Assembly: GCA_041484525.1 (NCBI GenBank)
Contig: JBGPHT010000192.1
Coordinates: forward strand, 1-13,928
Source: JBGPHT01 sp041484525
GTDB lineage: Bacteria; Acidobacteriota; Terriglobia; Bryobacterales; Bryobacteraceae
Direction of reading: 5' to 3'
Length of the DNA stretch: 13,928 nucleotides
Each line of letters starts with the position of its first letter. Within the stretch, counting starts at the first letter, position 1. The notes under the pieces are model-generated. The model was given only the letters and a program-made list of their open reading frames with translations, did no database searches and had not been told where the DNA came from. A program made the translations under genes and the position numbers. This document shows, one piece after another, positions 1-6,163 of the stretch.

Positions 1-1
1 G

Positions 2-103
2 GACGGCGGTCCGCTGATCCACAACGGCTGGGAAGACGAGCAGCGCTCGTTCGACTCCACCTGCCGCAAGTTTCACCGTTTCCTCACTCAATCCCAGCTC
101 TGA
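2..103 (+). CDS. 3' end of an unrecognised gene (33 codons plus TGA)
   Basis: An open frame enters from the left edge and stops at TGA 101-103. Nearly every third codon position is G or C, as expected for a real gene in this GC-rich genome, so I take it as the C-terminus of a protein. The visible tail is hydrophilic and ends in RFLTQSQL, with no motif I can assign to a family. The next gene fragment lies in a different frame only about 40 bp further on, with no start codon of its own, so this end may sit beside a rearrangement or sequence error. Function unknown. Confidence 0.5.
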   Translation, partial: DGGPLIHNGWEDEQRSFDSTCRKFHRFLTQSQL

Positions 104-141
104 AACCCGCCAGTTACCCACAGATTCCCCGGACGAGCCCT

Positions 142-1446
142 AATTCGCAGGGCGTTTACTCCATCACGGGTGTCCCGGCCGGCAATTTCACTGTCAGTGC
201 GGCCGACGTCTCACACCAGGTTTACGGCGAGACCTCCAGCCAGATCGCGGCTGCGGGATCGTCAGCCACGGCCGACATTCAACTTGCCGCCAATACCGTG
301 TCCCTACCGGCCACGAAGTACGATGCCAATAACTTCACTTTTGACCTCCAGCCCGATGGCTCCGTTGCCAACGGATATCACCAGGTTTACGCCGGCGCAT
401 TCCTCCTGGACATCATCTTCGGCGGCACACCCGTCCGGTTTACCGGTTCATCCACGGGAAGCACGTCGCTCGGCGGCCGCCAGATTACCGTGGCTCAGGT
501 CGTAAATCAGCTAACTGTGACGCGCAAGATCTACCTTCCCCGGGACGGCTACTTTGTCCGCTATCTGGAGGTCCTCACCAACCCTACCTCGAGTCCAATC
601 ACCGTGGGAGTCCGTGTCACCAGCAATATGGGCTCATCCCATCCGATCCAAACCTCGAACACCAACGCGATATTGAGCGTGGCGAGTCCGGCCAACCCGG
701 ATCGGTGGGTCGTGCTGGATGACTACATCGACCAGGACCCGGGGGTGACCAACTCCAGGCCTGCCACCGCGTTCGGGTTCGACGGACCGGGCGCGCCAAT
801 GCGAGCCGGTGCCGCCGGCTTCAACAATTCGCAACTGAGCTATGAGTGGGACAACGTCATCGTGCCGGCCGGTGGAACCGTAACATTCATGCATTTCGGT
901 GCCCAACAATCAGTCCGCAGTGCGGCCCAGGTCTCGATCGATCGGATCGAGCACCTGCCACCGGAGGCGCTGGTGGGGCTGGGTGCTGCGGAAATCGGAC
1001 AGATTCAGAATTTCTCCATCGCGCCTGACGGAACCAGCTCTCTGCCTCCTCTTCCGGCCTTGACCGGCAACATCGGCGGCCGCGTGCTGGATTGGGACGG
1101 CATCACTCCGATCCGGTGGGACCTCCTTGATCAATTCGGAAATCCCACCTTCCGGGGAGCCACCGTCAATTTCAACAGCGGGAGCGCTTTCTTCGGCCGC
1201 ACACTATCGATAACGGCCGGTGCTGATGGCGCCTTCAACCTCAACTCGGTTTTCAATGATACCGGCAGCTCTATTGTCCTGCCACTCGGACCGTTCACCA
1301 TCTCCGCGGTTCATCCTCGTACCCAGGTGCAGTCTCCCGTCGTAGCCCGAACCTTCCCAAGCGGACAGAATACTTTGGTGCAGGATCTTCTATTCATTAA
1401 CAGCTCCGCCGATAAGGCGCAGATCGTGAATTTCCGCATTCCTTAG
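142..1446 (+). pseudogene. Secreted beta-rich protein with carboxypeptidase-regulatory-like domains, 5' end missing
   Basis: The frame is open without interruption from the left edge to TAG 1444-1446, but has no ATG, GTG or TTG before GTG 298. The peptide encoded at 145-295 (GVYSITGVPAGNFTVSA…) is the typical end of a carboxypeptidase-regulatory-like (CarboxypepD_reg) beta-sandwich, so translation should begin well upstream. GTG 298 would start inside or just after that domain and leaves no signal peptide. The middle (about 340-1020) is a Ser/Thr/Gly/Asn-rich beta protein of unknown fold. The C-terminal part from about 1060 (TGNIGGRVLDWDG…) looks like a second regulatory-like sandwich. Such modules are common in large secreted surface proteins of Acidobacteriota. 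The gene is followed 11 bp later by an ATG with a strong Shine-Dalgarno, so it probably led an operon. Either the 5' end was deleted or the junction near 104-145 is an assembly fault. A translated product from GTG 298 (382 aa) cannot be excluded. Confidence 0.6.
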
Positions 1447-1516
1447 GAGGCAATTTCATGTTCACCAAGAGAGGGTCCTAGCTATTCTCCTGGCATCGTG
1501 GCTGACAGCTCCTTAC
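1445..1516 (+). other. RBS, start codon and signal-peptide remnant cut by a 2-base frameshift
   Basis: AGGAGG at 1445-1450 precedes ATG 1458 by 7 bases, an excellent initiation site, yet the frame ends after seven codons at TAG 1479-1481. Removing one GA from GAGAGGG (1469-1475) joins ATG 1458 to the downstream thioredoxin frame. The result is a textbook signal peptide: MFTKR, then the hydrophobic VLAILLASWLTAPYLIAVQ. The tract is a short GA repeat, where slippage or a sequencing indel is easy. I infer that this is the true N-terminus of the following gene. Confidence 0.65.
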
Positions 1517-1945
1517 TTGATCGCCGTACAGCCCGTGCCGCTGCCTGCATTCCAGGTGACAGGCATGGGTGGTTCGACGGTGCAGAGCGACCGTCTGTCT
1601 CCCGGCGGACAATGGCTGATTCTCTACATTCAAGCTGACTGTCGCGCCTGCGAGTCGATCCTGCAACTGATCAAACAGGTTCAACAGCATCCGAATCTGC
1701 CCCGCCGCCTTGCGATCATCGGGGGCATGACCTCGCCTGAGTTGACTGAACTCGCCCGGAAGTACCCCGATCTGTCAGCAGCCTTCTGGGCCGCCGATAC
1801 TTCCCGCAATGCCTTCCGTCAACTCAAGCTTGCCGGGATTCCCACCGTACTCGGCATGAAAGATCAGACCATCCAGTGGAGTCTGAACGGCGTTTTGAAA
1901 GACACGCAGCAGTTCCGAGGAATGTTGGAATCCTGGACGAATTAA
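1517..1945 (+). CDS. Thioredoxin-like periplasmic protein with CRAC redox motif (N-terminus frameshifted)
   Basis: The protein follows the thioredoxin/redoxin order: a strand (WLILYIQADC), the active-site motif C-R-A-C at the start of a helix, a second strand (RLAIIGG), and a later cis-Pro-type segment GIPTVLGM. It would exchange thiols and disulfides outside the cytoplasm, in the manner of TlpA/ResA-type proteins. The first start in the continuous frame is TTG 1517, with no Shine-Dalgarno and in the middle of a hydrophobic stretch. The likelier original start is ATG 1458, separated by a 2-base frameshift (see 1445-1516). Without repair the product is cytoplasmic or not made. The stop is 2 bp before the cytochrome gene, so the two are co-transcribed; a redox partner or haem-attachment role for that cytochrome is plausible inference. 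Family call good, exact role unknown. Confidence 0.6.
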   Translation: MIAVQPVPLPAFQVTGMGGSTVQSDRLSPGGQWLILYIQADCRACESILQLIKQVQQHPNLPRRLAIIGGMTSPELTELARKYPDLSAAFWAADTSRNAFRQLKLAGIPTVLGMKDQTIQWSLNGVLKDTQQFRGMLESWTN

Positions 1946-1947
1946 CT

Positions 1948-3537
1948 ATGACACCACGATACGCAGTTTCGGTCCTGTGTGTAGCCGCTCTCCACGCGCA
2001 GCAGCGGCCCGCTCCCGCGCATAAGATCGGGCGCGAAGTCGCGATCCAAAGTCATCTGGAGGATGGTGGCGAATACCGCATGACGGTTCCTGACTTAGTG
2101 GCTTATGGAAAGACCCTGTTTGCCGCCAACTGGACGGAACAGGAAGGGGGCGGCCGTCCGCTCACTAAGGGGAATGGCAAGGAACTGTCGGACCCGTCGC
2201 GGCCTCTGACGGGTATTCGGGCGTTCAATCGCTTTTCAGCTCCGGATGCGAACTCGTGTGCCGGGTGTCACAACATGCCCTATGGCCTCGTCGGGGGCCG
2301 CGGGGATTTCGTAGCCAACGTGTTTGTGTTGGGACAGCGCTTCGACTTCGCGACTTTTGATCCCGGGGATGCAATCCAAACGAGCGGCGCCATGGATGAG
2401 CGGCTGCAGCCGGCATCGCTCGGAACCTTCGGCAATTCCCGCATGACGACCAGCATTTTCGGCGGCGGCTACCTCGAAATGCTGGCACGCGAAATCACCG
2501 AAGACCTGCAAGCGATTCGCGACACTCTAGCGCCCGGACAATCGAGGGCTTTGGTGTCGAAGGGTATCTCGTTCGGCAGGCTTTCGCGATCCAAGGATGG
2601 GATCTGGATCGTCAAAGATGCGGAGGGACTGTCCCGATTGAGCCTGATCAGCCCGGATCCTGTGATCAAACCCAGCCTGGTGATCCGGCCATGGCACCAG
2701 GCCGGCAACGTCATATCCTTGCGCGAGTTCTCGAACAATGCGTTCAATCAGCATCACGGAATGCAGTCCACCGAGAGATTCGGCCGTGATACGGATCCCG
2801 ACGGCGATGGAATCGCAAACGAGTTGACGCGCGCCGATATTACTGCGGTCACTTTGTTTCAGGCCACGCTACAGGTACCGGGCCGGGTCATTCCGCGAGA
2901 TCCGGAAATCGAACAAGCCGTGCTGCGCGGAGAAGGGGTGTTTCGCGAGATTGGCTGCGCCGATTGTCACATGCCTAGCCTTCCGCTTCGAAAATCGGGC
3001 TGGATATTCACCGAACCTAATCCGTTCAACCCCCCACTCAATCTGCGCACGGGCGAGTGTCCGCCGGTCAAGGTCGATCTGACATCTCGCCTGCTTCCCG
3101 AACCGCGGCTGACCCCAAAACCGGGCTCCGGCGTGATCCAAGTGTCTGCATTCACTGACTTCAAGCTGCACGACATCACTAGCGGCGCCCGCGATCCGAA
3201 TGCAGAACCGCTTGACATGAACCAGAACTCCTGGTCTTCCAATTTCGCCGCGGGCAATCGGCGATTCTTGACGAGGCGTCTTTGGGACTCCGGCGGCGGA
3301 CCTCCGTACTACCATCACGGTGCGTTTACAACCATGCGTCAAGCCGTCCTGGCTCACTCGGGCGAGGCCCTGCGGCAGCGTCAAGCTTTTGAAGCACTGC
3401 CTGACTATGACAAGGATTCGGTAATCGAGTTCCTCAAGACGATGCAGGTGCTCCCACCGGGAATCCGTGAGCTGACTGTAGACGAGCGTTACCGGGGCCG
3501 GGACTGGCCTCCAAACACGCAACAGACGCGCCGCTAG
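1948..3537 (+). CDS. Di-haem c-type cytochrome, DHOR/MauG-like oxidoreductase
   Basis: A 529-residue secreted protein. I chose ATG 1948 because it begins a short signal peptide (AVSVLCVAALHAQ) right after the thioredoxin stop; earlier starts overlap that gene. It has two haem c attachment motifs, CAGCH at residues 104-108 and CADCH at 337-341, the layout of the di-haem oxidoreductase family (DHOR, putative peroxidases related to MauG and bacterial cytochrome c peroxidase). An acidic loop D-T-D-P-D-G-D-G from residue 281 looks like a calcium site. The C-terminal segment (LWDSGGGPPYYHHGAFTTMRQAVLAHSGEA) matches the conserved closing region of this family, where 'H.G' residues lie near the second haem. 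It should act in the periplasm as a peroxidase or electron-transfer enzyme; the substrate cannot be told from sequence. It is downstream of, and 2 bp from, the thioredoxin-like gene. Confidence 0.8.
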   Translation: MTPRYAVSVLCVAALHAQQRPAPAHKIGREVAIQSHLEDGGEYRMTVPDLVAYGKTLFAANWTEQEGGGRPLTKGNGKELSDPSRPLTGIRAFNRFSAPDANSCAGCHNMPYGLVGGRGDFVANVFVLGQRFDFATFDPGDAIQTSGAMDERLQPASLGTFGNSRMTTSIFGGGYLEMLAREITEDLQAIRDTLAPGQSRALVSKGISFGRLSRSKDGIWIVKDAEGLSRLSLISPDPVIKPSLVIRPWHQAGNVISLREFSNNAFNQHHGMQSTERFGRDTDPDGDGIANELTRADITAVTLFQATLQVPGRVIPRDPEIEQAVLRGEGVFREIGCADCHMPSLPLRKSGWIFTEPNPFNPPLNLRTGECPPVKVDLTSRLLPEPRLTPKPGSGVIQVSAFTDFKLHDITSGARDPNAEPLDMNQNSWSSNFAAGNRRFLTRRLWDSGGGPPYYHHGAFTTMRQAVLAHSGEALRQRQAFEALPDYDKDSVIEFLKTMQVLPPGIRELTVDERYRGRDWPPNTQQTRR

Positions 3538-3918
3538 CCGTCTGAAAGGCAGCAAGCTGGACGTTCCTGTGAACGAGCGCGGACCCTTATGGCCAGTTCC
3601 ACAGAGTGAGAATTTAAGATACCTACGCCGGAGCCCATCGGTGAGCCAGCAACTCGTCAATCTGTTGAATGGAATGAGCGGCGATTCGTGAAAGCAAGTC
3701 GGGGAGCCAGGAGAACGGATCGACCCGTACGATGCTTCCGGAAACCGTCGTGCGACGCGCAAGCTATCCGCCGACGCCGGATAGAGATTCCCATAGCGCC
3801 AACAGTTTACGTCGTAACACGCCCCAGAGCCCCCCGTCACAGCACATCGCATCTCTATAATCAATGACTTACTATGCTAGCCGCACTTTCGCTCTATATA
3901 CTGTGATTGAGGATATGA
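3538..3918 (+). other. 381-bp intergenic region without a supported gene
   Basis: No frame here has coding-like codon use, and the minus-strand frame that crosses it continues antisense into the cytochrome gene. It contains a weak stem (TATCCG at 3765-3770 with CGGATA at 3778-3783, 7-nt loop) and AT-richer sequence from about 3850 that probably carries the promoter of the next gene. No clear terminator follows the cytochrome stop. Confidence 0.5.
3856..3861 (+). promoter_or_regulatory. Possible -10 element TATAAT upstream of the NEPG-repeat gene
   Basis: A perfect TATAAT lies about 58 bp before ATG 3919 in the most AT-rich part of the gap. No good -35 hexamer is found 16-18 bp upstream. A second candidate, TATACT at 3897-3902, would leave almost no leader before the GAGGA ribosome binding site at 3909-3913. 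Weak call. Confidence 0.22.
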
Positions 3919-4764
3919 ATGTCCACAATTAACCAGGTTTCCGCATCGCGGGCCAACGGAGCCCGCTCTCTCGGTCCTGTTACGCCCGAAGGGAAGAAGC
4001 GGTCGTCGAGGAACGCCGTCCGCCACGGTCTGCTCGCCCGATGCGTGGTGCTCGACAACGAATCGCGGGAATGCTTCGATCGGCACCACGCCCAGTTTCT
4101 CGACTGCTTCCGTCCCGCCAACGATGTCGAGTTGGGGATGATCGAGGAGATGATCGCCGCCTCCTGGCGCCAGCGCCGCGCCTTGGCCATCGAGACCCGC
4201 CTGCTGGACCTCGCCATTGCCAAGGAGCCAGGCGACGACGAACTTATCCGCCTCGCCGCCGCTTACACCTCTCTCTCGCAACAACCCCAATCCGACCTGA
4301 TATCCCGCTACGAGACCCGCCTCCAACGCATGTTCCAGCGCTCCCTCAACAACCTCCTCCTGCTCCGCTCTATTGAATTACCAAACGAACCCGGCAATCG
4401 CCCCGTCGACCCACCAGACACCGTCAGCGTTCGCATTGACCTACCAAACGAACCCGGCCCTGGCATCGAACTACCAAACGAACCCGGCGTTCACTCCCTC
4501 GCACTGCCAATCGACTCCGGCCTTCGCGTCGAACGACCAAACGAACCCGACATTTGCTCCATCGACCCAAACGCCCTCGGCGTTCACGCCATCGAACTGC
4601 GAAACGAACCCGCCATCCTCACCATCGCATTACCAAACGACGCCGGCACCCGCTCCCTTGCTTCACCAAACGAACCCGGCACTCGCGTCGAACTACTCAA
4701 CGACCCCAGCATTCGCATCACACTACCAAACGAACCCGCCGACCCCTCACTTATCTTCAGTTAG
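3919..4764 (+). CDS. Lineage-specific protein with RAN…GPVTPEGK…NAV.HGLLA head and LPNEPG repeat tail
   Basis: A 281-residue protein of unknown function, started at ATG 3919 with GAGGA 5 bases upstream. Residues 1-45 hold the signature NQVSASRANGARSLGPVTPEGKK followed by SSRNAVRHGLLA, a conserved, Arg/Lys-rich opening that I know from many paralogous hypothetical proteins of Acidobacteriota. Residues 50-150 are predicted helical, with polar faces (FDRHHAQFLDCF, IEEMIAASWRQRRALAIETRLLDLA). Residues 154-281 are twelve degenerate 10- or 11-residue units of the form LPNEPGxRxIE/A. No signal peptide, membrane segment or enzyme motif is seen. The head looks like a nucleic-acid-binding segment, but that is only a composition-based guess. 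The gene stands alone between the cytochrome operon and the Tad genes. Confidence 0.7.
   Translation: MSTINQVSASRANGARSLGPVTPEGKKRSSRNAVRHGLLARCVVLDNESRECFDRHHAQFLDCFRPANDVELGMIEEMIAASWRQRRALAIETRLLDLAIAKEPGDDELIRLAAAYTSLSQQPQSDLISRYETRLQRMFQRSLNNLLLLRSIELPNEPGNRPVDPPDTVSVRIDLPNEPGPGIELPNEPGVHSLALPIDSGLRVERPNEPDICSIDPNALGVHAIELRNEPAILTIALPNDAGTRSLASPNEPGTRVELLNDPSIRITLPNEPADPSLIFS
4378..4764 (+). repeat. Degenerate 30/33-bp tandem repeat (core CCAAACGAACCC)
   Basis: Twelve units start at 4378, 4411, 4441, 4471, 4504, 4534, 4567, 4597, 4630, 4663, 4693 and 4723; every spacing is 30 or 33 bp. The exact core CCAAACGAACCC occurs six times, always at the start of a unit, while the rest of each unit varies. 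The tract is T-poor and lacks stops in all three forward frames, so it can be read as LPNEPG, YQTNPA or KRTR repeats. The spacing preserves the frame of the host gene. Confidence 0.85.
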
Positions 4765-4879
4765 CATCTAAATCACTCACCGGCGGCCGACGTAGCCGGG
4801 ACGGTAATCAGGAAGAGACCTTCAGTACCGCGTAAGTAAACGCAGCTCTCCGGCACTCTCATCGCACGAAGGATGGGCT

Positions 4880-5449
4880 ATGCCAGATTGCAGAATTGAG
4901 ACTGCCAGGCCGGTCGCAAGGCGCTCGCGAAGGGCGCGGCGCTGCCGCGGCTCGGAGCTGATCGAATTCACACTCGTCTTCTTGCCTCTGATGGCGATGC
5001 TCACCGTGACCACAGACACGGCGTGGGCAATCTTTGCCAAGGCTACCCTACAGCGTGCGGTTCGCGTCGCTGTGCGCTACGGCGTGACGATGACCTCCGC
5101 CGACACCGGCGGCGGGTGCCTCACTCCGGCCGTGAAGGGCATTGTGCAAGCCAACTCCCTGGGCCTGCTGAACGGTACCAGCGGCCTGGCTAAGATCAAG
5201 GTCCACTATTACCAGCCTCCGACCGAGACTTCGACGGCGGGTGTGACGGATGTGTCCGCACAAGCCAACGGCAACCAGGGCGGAAACATCATGGAGGTTA
5301 CGGTACTGAACTATTCCCTGGTGCCCCTCATGCCGCGAATCACCAGTTGGAAAAACGCGGCCGACAAGAATCCGCTGGTGGTGACAGTCAATTCCGCCGA
5401 CCTGATCGAGCCCAGCCGCAGTCCGGCGTGCATAGGTACGGCTCCATAG
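4880..5449 (+). CDS. TadE-like pseudopilin / Tad secretion component
   Basis: The 189-residue product has a basic leader (about 15 Arg/Lys/His in the first 24 residues) ending in G24-SELIE, then a single hydrophobic segment (LVFLPLMAMLTVTTDTAWAIF). Gly at the cleavage site with Glu at +5 (E29) is the class III prepilin processing signature recognised by TadV-type peptidases, and the RG(S)xxIEF start plus 'LQRAVRVAVRYGV' after the membrane helix are typical of TadE (PF07811). The rest is an extracytoplasmic beta-rich domain. AAGGA lies 8 bases before ATG 4880. It opens a three-gene set of related proteins (gaps 10 and 26 bp) that likely builds or decorates a tight-adherence pilus or acts at the envelope. 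No ATPase (TadA), secretin or platform gene is in the window. Confidence 0.75.
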   Translation: MPDCRIETARPVARRSRRARRCRGSELIEFTLVFLPLMAMLTVTTDTAWAIFAKATLQRAVRVAVRYGVTMTSADTGGGCLTPAVKGIVQANSLGLLNGTSGLAKIKVHYYQPPTETSTAGVTDVSAQANGNQGGNIMEVTVLNYSLVPLMPRITSWKNAADKNPLVVTVNSADLIEPSRSPACIGTAP

Positions 5450-5459
5450 GAGGTACATC

Positions 5460-6137
5460 ATGAACAACTCTGCGAAAAAAGGCATATCCACGATGGAGTT
5501 CGCTTTCAGCATGCTGGTGTTGACGCCGCTCCTGCTAGGCACCGGCGTGACCGGAATCAACATGATCCGCACCCTGGCGACGGTGCAATTGGCCAGGGAC
5601 GCCGGCCACATGTACGCGCGCGGTCTCGACTTCGCTCCCCCCGAGCCGGGCAATCAAACCATCCTGAAGAGTCTCGGCTCCAACCTGGGACTGAACACCG
5701 ACGGAACGGGGACGGCGATCGTCATTTTCTCCACCCTGACGTACATCGACAAGGCGGCGTGTGCCGGGCAAGGCCTGGTGGACGGCGCCGGCAATCCGTC
5801 GTTTGCGTGCACGAATTACACCAACTGGGTTTTTGCCAACCGTGTCGTCGTCGGAAACACGGCCGTGCGCACCAGTAGCTATGGCAGCCCGCTGACCAGC
5901 GGTCCGACGGGGGTCACGGTCGACAGCCAAACGGGCAATATCTCGGTCGTCCAGCAGGTCACCAAGGCTGGGGCCCGGGCGACCTTCACCGGCGTGAATC
6001 CCTATTCGTCAATCGATGGAGTGACTGCGGGATTGCCCTCCGGCCAACTGCTGTATCTGGCGGAGGCGGCTGCCACCGGATTCAGCATGCCGCCGTTCGT
6101 GAATGGAGCGGCAACTTATTCGTGGGGATTGTTCTGA
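5460..6137 (+). CDS. Second TadE-like pseudopilin
   Basis: The 225-residue product starts at ATG 5460 with AGGAGG just upstream, only 10 bp after the first tadE-like stop. The N-terminus MNNSAKKG followed by ISTMEFAF gives a class III prepilin site with G8 as the cleavage residue and E13 at +5, then one membrane helix (MLVLTPLLLGTGVTGINMI). The segment LATVQLARDAGHMYARGLDF resembles the conserved post-membrane helix of TadE proteins. The remainder is Gly/Thr/Ser-rich and probably extracytoplasmic. It shares architecture, but little sequence, with its upstream neighbour and presumably works in the same assembly. Confidence 0.7.
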   Translation: MNNSAKKGISTMEFAFSMLVLTPLLLGTGVTGINMIRTLATVQLARDAGHMYARGLDFAPPEPGNQTILKSLGSNLGLNTDGTGTAIVIFSTLTYIDKAACAGQGLVDGAGNPSFACTNYTNWVFANRVVVGNTAVRTSSYGSPLTSGPTGVTVDSQTGNISVVQQVTKAGARATFTGVNPYSSIDGVTAGLPSGQLLYLAEAAATGFSMPPFVNGAATYSWGLF

Positions 6138-6163
6138 GCCTTCGCGGCGGAAAGGAAAATGCA

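Noticed and set aside
3765..3783. TATCCG/CGGATA stem as a terminator of the cytochrome operon
   Set aside because: Only 6 bp, about 230 bp after the stop, and without a following T-run.
2869..3864. 331-codon open frame on the minus strand across the cytochrome gene and the gap after it
   Set aside because: It is antisense to the conserved DHOR C-terminus, has no recognisable domain and no ribosome binding site; long antisense frames are common in GC-rich DNA.
4378..4764. Repeat array as a CRISPR
   Set aside because: The conserved core is only about 12 bp, units are 30/33 bp with related rather than unique spacers, the array is in frame within a gene, and there are no cas genes.
4373..4771. 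132-codon overlapping frame encoding YQTNPAFAS repeats
   Set aside because: It exists because the DNA repeat is stop-free in every frame; it has no ribosome binding site and starts inside the repeat. Kept only as evidence in the repeat finding.
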